The translations under genes and the position numbers were made by a program. DNA of 27,362 nt from RUG11237 sp964450185. Lineage in GTDB: Bacteria > Bacillota > Clostridia > Lachnospirales > Lachnospiraceae. Location of the stretch: contig CAYVCL010000040.1 in assembly GCA_964450185.1 (NCBI GenBank), positions 1 to 27,362 on the forward strand, written 5' to 3'. The notes beneath the pieces were generated by a model. That model saw only the letters and a program-made list of their open reading frames with translations, had not been told where the DNA came from and searched no databases. Every line of letters begins with the position of its first letter. Position 1 is the first letter of the stretch. This document shows positions 8,029-14,715 of the stretch, one piece after another.

Positions 8029-10063
8029 AATTCCAATGTGCGGAAAGTACTTGTGCAGTATCGTTATGACGCAGTAAAATTTTATACTCCTGCTGAGCAG
8101 AAAGCACAGTGTCTTCTGGAAGTGTAAAGGTAATCTGATTAGTTTCTACCAAAGTATTATCATAACGCAAATGATAGACACCATAAGGATTGGCTTGCTC
8201 GAAACGTCCTGCGTAAGTAGAAGTTACACCAGAAGCAGAATCGGTGATTTCCAAATAAACGGTAGCGTGCTCCAGTTCTTTTGGAGTGCAATCTAAAGTT
8301 CCACAAATTTGTTGATAGCCGTTTTCTAAAGCACCTAACTGTAACGTGGCAGAAGAACTGCTTTCTATGCGTTTGCCGGTGTAGTTGTCGGAAAATTTAT
8401 AAATAGCATATCCATATAACTCCTGAATCTTACTGTGTTTTACAGTAGGACTGTAGTTTTCCATAAGATAAATCTGCTTTTGGTTGATGGCATCTGTGTC
8501 CAGAACCACATAGTCTTCCATATATAAAATATCCCGATAAATATTTTGGATTCCAGCCTTTTCCTTGGCATAATTTTCCTGAGGAGAACAACTAAACCAA
8601 GCGCCGGAAAAGAAAATGTTGGAAAAGAAATTTTCCGGTGTTTTGTCAAAAATATAATAATCTCTGGAAATGCCATAAATACTGTTAACATCGCAGAAAA
8701 AGTTAAGTTCTTTACTGTTGCTAATGGAATTGATGCATTGGTATAATTCCTTGTGCATAGATTTTTCCGTACATGCTCTGGTGAGCAAAATGTCTGCATT
8801 AAAAAGAACCGTGCCGCATAAGCAACAGAGGACGCTTTGGTAAAGTTTCTTTTTCGTACAGATATATTCCGGAAAATGAGTGCATATTACAGCGATAACG
8901 GTTAGTAGATAAGTAATCCAAAGACTGTTTAGTACCCACTCGGTGATTCTGCCAATATAATGGAGATAAAAAAGCACAAAGAAAAAGGCAATGTGCGGAT
9001 AGAGCAGAGTACTATAGCGTTTCTTTTTCCCCAGAAAAACACAGCACAACGTTAAAATAGTACACACCTTGAATATGGTATGGGAAATTATGTTATCGCG
9101 GATATATTTCAAAAAGTCTGTGAATGAAAAGTGGCTCCCACTGTTCATAGAAGCGACCTGCTTTAACACATCCAGTGAAAACTTTTCAGAGTCTGCAAAA
9201 CACCATCGTTTTATATTTTCCACATCATTGCCGGATAAGTTTAATTGCTGATACTCAGCAAGATGTGTCTGGTAGTCCGGAATCTCATAATCGACCAGTT
9301 GGGTTCGGACTTCGTTATATTCCTGAAAATAGGAAAGTTCTTCCGTGGAAGTGTCCCACAATTTTTCTTCAAAAAGTGAAAATCCTAAAATAAAACCGAA
9401 AATAAGCACCATAGGGTAAATAAAATGGTAACAAAATGTTTTAAAGCATTTTTGTTTGACGGAGTGCAGAAATTTTAACAACCACATACCAAAGCCGAAG
9501 ATGCACACCATAAAAAATGGTTGAAGGCGAATCAGACTTCCAACAAAAAGAAATAAGCCGCCCATCAGGTATTTCACTATTTTTTTCGCCCTGGTATCTG
9601 CAACCTCATCCAGCCAGTAAAATAGAATAAAGAAACCGGTCAGTGTTAAAAGAGAGGCAACTTTTGTGTACTGAAATACCACATAAAAATAGTGGGAAAA
9701 TCCAACGGAAAAAAAGATGGATAACAGTACACCGGAAAGTTTATATTTTCTGATGAGTATATATTCTATCATGCAGACCGAAGCCAACAAAAAGAAATAA
9801 CAAAAGAAAATATACCAATTTACATCTGGAAATAAGGTGTACCATATTTTTAAAAAGTAACCATAAAACGTGCTGACGTAAATCAAAAAGGAAGAATCAC
9901 TTCCAAAACCGTTTCCTGCAATGACTCCTAGAAAAAAGTCGTCATTTGAACTGGAAACCGGATTCAAAAAAAGAATACAGTAGAGTAATATTAGTAAATT
10001 ACTTAGAAAAATAATTCCTCCAAGTTTTAATTTCCCAGCGCATTTAGCGAGTGTTTCTCTCAT
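8027..10063 (-). CDS. Polytopic membrane protein, GT-C glycosyltransferase-like
   Basis: The 678-residue product has roughly ten hydrophobic helices in residues 14-430, then a mostly soluble C-terminal region. After the first helix (17-34), a short loop carries an acidic pair, NDDFFLG, at Asp41-Asp42. An acidic motif in the first external loop is where GT-C glycosyltransferases place a catalytic residue, which suggests a lipid-linked-sugar transferase; this is inference from topology. I chose ATG 10063 because AAAAGGGGA lies just upstream on the minus strand; longer in-frame starts would overlap the promoter. The gene stands alone between two + strand operons and faces both of them convergently or divergently. 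It may equally be an unclassified membrane protein, and the substrate cannot be told. Confidence 0.7.
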   Translation of the reverse strand: MRETLAKCAGKLKLGGIIFLSNLLILLYCILFLNPVSSSNDDFFLGVIAGNGFGSDSSFLIYVSTFYGYFLKIWYTLFPDVNWYIFFCYFFLLASVCMIEYILIRKYKLSGVLLSIFFSVGFSHYFYVVFQYTKVASLLTLTGFFILFYWLDEVADTRAKKIVKYLMGGLFLFVGSLIRLQPFFMVCIFGFGMWLLKFLHSVKQKCFKTFCYHFIYPMVLIFGFILGFSLFEEKLWDTSTEELSYFQEYNEVRTQLVDYEIPDYQTHLAEYQQLNLSGNDVENIKRWCFADSEKFSLDVLKQVASMNSGSHFSFTDFLKYIRDNIISHTIFKVCTILTLCCVFLGKKKRYSTLLYPHIAFFFVLFYLHYIGRITEWVLNSLWITYLLTVIAVICTHFPEYICTKKKLYQSVLCCLCGTVLFNADILLTRACTEKSMHKELYQCINSISNSKELNFFCDVNSIYGISRDYYIFDKTPENFFSNIFFSGAWFSCSPQENYAKEKAGIQNIYRDILYMEDYVVLDTDAINQKQIYLMENYSPTVKHSKIQELYGYAIYKFSDNYTGKRIESSSSATLQLGALENGYQQICGTLDCTPKELEHATVYLEITDSASGVTSTYAGRFEQANPYGVYHLRYDNTLVETNQITFTLPEDTVLSAQQEYKILLRHNDTAQVLSAHWN

Positions 10064-10100
10064 AAAATAATCCCCTTTTGTAAAATGTTCAACGGTTACA

Positions 10101-10129
10101 ATTATAGTGGAAAAGTAAGGGACGGTCAA
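10101..10129 (-). promoter_or_regulatory. Promoter of the GT-C-like gene
   Basis: On the minus strand, TTGACC (10124-10129) and a perfect TATAAT (10101-10106) are separated by 17 bp. Transcription would start near 10094, about 30 bases before the ATG at 10063. This also supports the shorter start of that gene. Confidence 0.85.
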
Positions 10130-10227
10130 ATGGAAGTTGCTGAAACCAATAAGGTCAAAGAATTGACTTCCCTGACAAAATATGAGAAGATAGAAAGATA
10201 GAAAAAGAAAAGAAAAGGGGAAGATAC

Positions 10228-10947
10228 ATGAAGGTTACATATATTTATCATAGCTGCTTTATTGTGGAGTTGGATGATGAAATTCTGGTGTTTGATTATT
10301 TTATGGGGAAGATGCCGGAATTAGATAAGAATAAAAAGATATATTTCTTTGCAAGTCATAAACATCAGGATCATTTTTCTATGGATGTATTTAAATTCGC
10401 GCAGAAATATCCGAATATCCATTATATTTTTTCCAATGACATTCGAATTTCAGAAAAATATTTAGAACAAAATGGTTATTCCAAAGAATTAAAAAGTAAA
10501 ATAACCACAGTGGGAAAACGTGTGGAAAAAATTGTAGATGGAGTTAAGATAGAAACATTAAAATCTAACGATGCAGGCGTTGCGTTTATTGTAACAGCAG
10601 GGGATAAATGCATTTATCATGCCGGAGATTTGAACTGGTGGCATTGGGAAGGGGAACTGGAAAGCTACAATGCGTCACTGGAATTTAAATATACCATGGA
10701 AATCGACCGATTAAAGGAACGTAAAATCGATGTGGCATTTGTGCCATTGGATTCCAGATTGAACACTTCTTTTTATAAGGGAGTTGATTATTTCGCAAGA
10801 AATACCAAAGCAGATTTGATTTTCCCAATGCACATGTGGAGAAAATACGAAATCATAGAAAAATTTAAGCGAAGTGAAATTACAAAAACCTATCGTCAGA
10901 GAATAATCACGATAGAAAAAGAAAATGAAAGCTGGGTGATTGAATAG
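10228..10947 (+). CDS. Metallo-beta-lactamase-fold hydrolase
   Basis: The 239-residue product has the metallo-beta-lactamase fold. It begins with VTYIYHSCFIVELDDEIL, resembling UlaG-like members, and has the metal-binding HxHxDH in SHKHQDHF (about residues 48-55), an aspartate in HAGDLNWW (about 131-138) and a late histidine in FPMHMW (about 197). These residues suggest an intact binuclear metal site and hydrolase activity. The substrate is not evident. AAGGGG precedes the ATG. Its stop codon overlaps the GTG of the MutS-like gene by one base, so the two are very probably co-translated. The start of this transcript is unclear; a TTGACT at 10163-10168 is only a weak -35 candidate. Confidence 0.85.
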   Translation: MKVTYIYHSCFIVELDDEILVFDYFMGKMPELDKNKKIYFFASHKHQDHFSMDVFKFAQKYPNIHYIFSNDIRISEKYLEQNGYSKELKSKITTVGKRVEKIVDGVKIETLKSNDAGVAFIVTAGDKCIYHAGDLNWWHWEGELESYNASLEFKYTMEIDRLKERKIDVAFVPLDSRLNTSFYKGVDYFARNTKADLIFPMHMWRKYEIIEKFKRSEITKTYRQRIITIEKENESWVIE

Positions 10948-12623
10948 TGAGTGACGGCTGGTTTTATATAGCTGCCTTCGGTGTTGGAAGTGTTCTAGTC
11001 ATTGTGAATATGATTCAGGCAGAAAGGTCACGAAAGAAACGTTTTTTTAAAAAGTTAGAGGAAGAATGGGGGAAATTCTCGGAGAGAGATTATGAGTATG
11101 AAGAATACGACTGTATATCCCATTATTACAAGTCAAAAGAATATCCTCATTATATTGATGATATTACTTGGAACGATTTGGACATGGACCGGGTTTTTAA
11201 GGCAATGAACAATACCCAGTCGTCCCTTGGGGCTGAAGTATTGTACGAAATGCTTAGAGTACCTGTTTTTGAAATGTCTGTGCTGCAGAAACGGGAAGAA
11301 ATGATTCAGTATATGACAAAAAATCCCGAAATGCGAACAAAGTTACAGGTGATTTTTTCCGGAATTGGAAGAACGAAAAAGTTTTCCATAACCGATTATA
11401 TAGCTCTTTTGGATGAAGTAAAGGTAAGCAGCAGTGGAAAGCATATAGCGATTGCAATGATAGCAGTGTTTGCATTTGGCAGTCTGTTTGTGAATCCTAT
11501 TCTTGGAATTGCATTAATTATTTGTTCGTTTGCCTTAAGTGCAGCGACCTATTATCCGGAAAAAGGAAAGGTAGAACCATATATTACCTCTTTTGCCTAT
11601 ATACTTAGAATGTTAAAAGCATCAGAGCTGATACAGAAGGAAAATATAAGCCAGCTAAACAGCTATTGTGAACAGTTAAAAGAGTTGAATAAACATTTTA
11701 CAGCCTTTAGAAAAAATGCCGGACTGGTTATGGGAATGAAAAACAGTGGTAGTCCGGTAGATACGATATTTGATTATGTGCGCATGCTTTTTCATGTGGA
11801 TTTGTTAAAATTCAATCAGATGATTGGTATTTTAAGAAAAGAAAAAAAGAGCTGTGAGAAGATGATTGAGATTTTAGGTAGCATAGAAGCGGCGATTGCC
11901 GTTGCATCCTTCCGTGAAGCATTGCCTGCATATTCCTTACCGGAATTTGCAGATACAAAAGAATGTTTTATGGAAGCAGAAGAATTATATCACCCAATGA
12001 TTTTTAATGCCGTAAGCAACAGCATAGCAATCAAAAAGGGTGCGCTGATTACCGGTTCTAATGCATCCGGAAAATCTACGTTCTTAAAGACTGTGGCAAT
12101 CAATACCATTTTATCCCAGTCCATTCACACCAGTATTGCGAAACATTACAAAGCACCATTTTTCCGTGTGTATTCTTCTATGTCCTTACGGGATAATCTG
12201 GCGGGAAATGAAAGTTATTATATGGTAGAAATCAAAGCGTTGCAGAGGATTCTTTTGGCATCTAAGGAAGAAATACCAATGATAAGCTTTGTGGATGAAG
12301 TGTTACGAGGAACCAATACGGTAGAACGAATCGCAGCGTCTTCTCATATTTTAAGGGAGTTAAATCAGCGAAATGTGTTAAGCTTTGCGGCAACCCACGA
12401 TATTGAGTTGACATATCTGTTAGAAAAGGAATACGAGAATTTCCATTTTACAGAAGAAATAAAGAATAAAGATATTTTATTTAGTTATAAATTGTTTGAA
12501 GGAAGAGCACAAAGCAGAAATGCAATTAAGTTGTTGGAGCTGATGGGTTATGACAGAGAAATTGTAGACAGTGCTATGGATTGTGCCAATTTCTTTTTAG
12601 AAAAAGGTCAATGGAAAATGTAA
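10947..12623 (+). CDS. Membrane-anchored MutS-like ATPase
   Basis: The 558-residue product has the MutS-family C-terminal ATPase: P-loop GSNASGKST (370-378), Walker B-like ISFVDEVLRGTN (about 447-458) and a conserved ATHD near 490. Residues 70-130 look like the MutS core (lever) domain, including QSSLGAEVLYEML. Hydrophobic stretches at about 4-22 and about 165-207 predict one N-terminal helix and a hairpin of two helices set in the core region. There is no recognisable mismatch-binding N-terminal domain with a Phe-x-Glu motif, nor a Smr nuclease domain as in MutS2. It therefore probably does not do standard mismatch repair. The GTG start overlaps the previous stop. Such short MutS-like proteins are annotated in many Firmicutes without a settled function. 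Confidence 0.85.
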   Translation: MSDGWFYIAAFGVGSVLVIVNMIQAERSRKKRFFKKLEEEWGKFSERDYEYEEYDCISHYYKSKEYPHYIDDITWNDLDMDRVFKAMNNTQSSLGAEVLYEMLRVPVFEMSVLQKREEMIQYMTKNPEMRTKLQVIFSGIGRTKKFSITDYIALLDEVKVSSSGKHIAIAMIAVFAFGSLFVNPILGIALIICSFALSAATYYPEKGKVEPYITSFAYILRMLKASELIQKENISQLNSYCEQLKELNKHFTAFRKNAGLVMGMKNSGSPVDTIFDYVRMLFHVDLLKFNQMIGILRKEKKSCEKMIEILGSIEAAIAVASFREALPAYSLPEFADTKECFMEAEELYHPMIFNAVSNSIAIKKGALITGSNASGKSTFLKTVAINTILSQSIHTSIAKHYKAPFFRVYSSMSLRDNLAGNESYYMVEIKALQRILLASKEEIPMISFVDEVLRGTNTVERIAASSHILRELNQRNVLSFAATHDIELTYLLEKEYENFHFTEEIKNKDILFSYKLFEGRAQSRNAIKLLELMGYDREIVDSAMDCANFFLEKGQWKM

Positions 12624-12633
12624 GGAGAGTGTT

Positions 12634-13221
12634 ATGGCATCAAAATTTTATGCAGTGAGAAAAGGAAAGAAGACAGGAATTTTTCTTACATGGGATGAGT
12701 GTAAGCGTCAGGTAGATGGTTTTTCGGGAGCGGAATATAAAAGCTTTAAGACAAGGGAAGAAGCGCAAAATTACTGCGATGGCGGGAAAATGCCTGTTTT
12801 GGAAAAGTGTGAGGCAGAGTGTTATACCGATGGAAGCTTTGACGTAAAGACCAATCGATATTCTTATGGCGCATTAATTTATGCAGACGGAAAAGAATAC
12901 GAATTAAGCAAAGCATTTGAAGATGAAGAAATGGCAGCTATGCGTAATGTGGCAGGAGAAATTGAAGGAGCCATGGCTGCCATGAATTTTTGTGTAGAGC
13001 AGGGAATCAAAAGCCTGCTACTTCATTATGATTACGAAGGCGTGGAAAAATGGTGTACAGGAGCATGGAAGTGCAATAAAAAGGGAACCATTGCCTACAA
13101 AGCATATTATGATTCCATAAAACAGGACTTGCAGGTAGTCTTTCATCACGTAAAAGGTCATTCCGGTGTGGAAGGTAACGAGCGTGTAGACAAGCTGGCA
13201 AAGGCGGCACTGGGATTGTAA
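12634..13221 (+). CDS. rnhA: Ribonuclease HI with N-terminal hybrid-binding domain
   Basis: RNase HI cleaves the RNA strand of RNA-DNA hybrids. The 195-residue product has an N-terminal hybrid-binding (viroplasmin-like) domain at 1-50, with KFYAVRKGKKTGIFLTWDEC, then a short linker and the catalytic domain from about residue 62. The catalytic acids are visible in CYTDGSF (Asp66), GEIEGAM, HYDYEGVEKW and ERVDKLAKAA, and the conserved KGHSG segment is present. This is a complete enzyme. It follows the MutS-like gene by ten bases with GGAGAG as ribosome binding site and is likely in the same transcript. Confidence 0.95.
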   Translation: MASKFYAVRKGKKTGIFLTWDECKRQVDGFSGAEYKSFKTREEAQNYCDGGKMPVLEKCEAECYTDGSFDVKTNRYSYGALIYADGKEYELSKAFEDEEMAAMRNVAGEIEGAMAAMNFCVEQGIKSLLLHYDYEGVEKWCTGAWKCNKKGTIAYKAYYDSIKQDLQVVFHHVKGHSGVEGNERVDKLAKAALGL

Positions 13222-13237
13222 AAAGCAAAGGAAAGTC

Positions 13238-13266
13238 TTGAAATGAATACTTTCATATGATAAGAT
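13238..13266 (+). promoter_or_regulatory. Promoter of the tyrS-alaS unit
   Basis: The boxes are TTGAAA (13238-13243) and TAAGAT (13261-13266), with a 17-bp spacer and an extended -10 (TGA directly upstream). An inverted repeat, GAAAGT (13231-13236) and ACTTTC (13249-13254), straddles the -35 box. The leader is only about 35 bases, so there is no room for a T-box riboswitch. Confidence 0.72.
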
Positions 13267-13305
13267 GAAGTTTAGGTTACAAACTAATGACTAGGAGGAA
13301 CAGAG

Positions 13306-14538
13306 ATGTCACAGAATGTATATGATATTCTTGTAGAACGTGGATACATTAAACAGATGACTCACGAAAAAGAAATCAAGGAGTTATTAGAAAAGGAAAA
13401 AATTACTTTTTATATAGGTTTTGACCCGACAGCAGACAGTCTGCATGTGGGACATTTTATTGCCATGATGTTTATGCGTTATATGCAGCAGGCAGGTCAT
13501 AGACCAATCGCCTTAATCGGTGGCGGTACTGCCATGGTAGGAGATCCTACCGGTAAGACGGATATGCGACAGATGCTTACAAAAGAGCAGATTCAGCACA
13601 ACGTGGATTCCATCAAGAAGCAGATGGAACGTTTTATTGATTTTAGCGATGGAAAAGCATTATTGGTTAACAATGCAGACTGGCTCTTAGAACAGAATTA
13701 CGTAGAATTTTTGCGCGAAGTAGGAGTTCATTTTACCGTAAACAGAATGTTAACAGCAGAATGCTTTAAGCAGAGAATGGAAAAAGGATTATCATTCTTA
13801 GAGTTTAACTACATGTTAATGCAGGGATTTGATTTTTATGTATTGAACCAGAAATATGGTTGTAAAATGGAACTTGGCGGAGATGACCAGTGGTCTAATA
13901 TGATTGCCGGTGTAGAACTTGTTCGTAGAAAAGCCCAGGGAGAAGCTTATGCCATGACTTGTACACTGCTTACCAACAGTCAGGGTCAGAAGATGGGAAA
14001 AACAGTAGGCGGTGCTTTATGGCTGGATGCAGAAAAAACATCTCCATACGATTTCTACCAGTACTGGAGAAATGTAGATGATGCAGACGTGGAAAAATGT
14101 CTTTCTCTGTTAACCTTCCTTCCAATGGATGAAGTAAGAAGATTAAGCGCATTGCAGGATGCAGAAATCAACAAGGCAAAAGAAGTACTTGCCTTTGAAA
14201 TCACAAAAATTGTTCATGGGGAAGAAGAAGCAACAAAAGCACAGCAGGCAGCAAGAGCATTGTTTGCCAACGGTGGCATCAGTGGAGATGTGCCAACATT
14301 GACATATCCAAAGGCCGAATTGGAAGAAGGAAAAGATATTCTTACTTTATTGGTAGATACTAAACTTGCCGGAACACGTTCCGAAGCAAGACGTTTAGTA
14401 CAGCAGGGCGGTGTTTTAGTAAACGGCGAAAAAGTAACTGATTTTTCCGCTGTATTTACAAACAGCAATTTTAATGAGGATGGAGCTTTATTAATTAAAA
14501 AAGGTAAAAAAGGATATTACCAGGTAAAAGAAGGATAA
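13306..14538 (+). CDS. tyrS: Tyrosyl-tRNA synthetase
   Basis: TyrRS attaches tyrosine to tRNA-Tyr. The 410-residue class I enzyme has the HIGH-equivalent motif HVGH in YIGFDPTADSLHVGHF (about 36-51), the KMSKS-equivalent KMGKT in GQKMGKT (about 227-233), and a C-terminal S4 RNA-binding domain (about 345-405, ending with GVLVNGEKVTDFSAVF). The length matches the bacterial TyrS type 1 group. ATG 13306 follows AGGAGGA. The gene has its own promoter and a short leader and runs into a small membrane-protein gene and alaS. Confidence 0.98.
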   Translation: MSQNVYDILVERGYIKQMTHEKEIKELLEKEKITFYIGFDPTADSLHVGHFIAMMFMRYMQQAGHRPIALIGGGTAMVGDPTGKTDMRQMLTKEQIQHNVDSIKKQMERFIDFSDGKALLVNNADWLLEQNYVEFLREVGVHFTVNRMLTAECFKQRMEKGLSFLEFNYMLMQGFDFYVLNQKYGCKMELGGDDQWSNMIAGVELVRRKAQGEAYAMTCTLLTNSQGQKMGKTVGGALWLDAEKTSPYDFYQYWRNVDDADVEKCLSLLTFLPMDEVRRLSALQDAEINKAKEVLAFEITKIVHGEEEATKAQQAARALFANGGISGDVPTLTYPKAELEEGKDILTLLVDTKLAGTRSEARRLVQQGGVLVNGEKVTDFSAVFTNSNFNEDGALLIKKGKKGYYQVKEG

Positions 14539-14548
14539 GGTGATAGCT

Positions 14549-14695
14549 ATGTTTTGGACAACATTAATAACATATATTGTAATATTTTTGATTTTTTGCG
14601 TACTTGGATTTAGCGGTGTAATGATAGGAAAAAAATTACGCGATAAAAAGGACGCAAAAACTCCGGTAAAAACACTGGAAGAAGAAAGCAAATAG
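14549..14695 (+). CDS. 48-residue single-pass membrane protein
   Basis: ATG 14549 follows AAGGTGAT and opens a 48-codon frame ending in TAG at 14693-14695. The product has one long hydrophobic helix (about residues 2-26, with FLIFCVLGFSGVMIG), then a very basic stretch KKLRDKKDAK and an acidic end, EEES. The positive-inside rule puts the C-terminus in the cytoplasm. It is ten bases after tyrS and 20 before alaS, so it is surely co-transcribed with both synthetases. A Shine-Dalgarno site, a clean coding frame and the tight spacing argue for a real gene. I do not recognise a family. Confidence 0.75.
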   Translation: MFWTTLITYIVIFLIFCVLGFSGVMIGKKLRDKKDAKTPVKTLEEESK

Positions 14696-14715
14696 GATAG
14701 ACGGAGGAACCAAAA

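Noticed and set aside
8440..8799. A 119-codon minus-strand frame inside the GT-C-like gene
   Set aside because: It is an alternative frame of the same strand without a ribosome binding site, within a gene with a clear membrane-protein frame.
10087..10094. The 8-mer CAACGGTT near the GT-C-like promoter also occurs, in the other orientation, by the dacF promoter
   Set aside because: An 8-base match is likely by chance in 27 kb, and its position relative to the two promoters differs.
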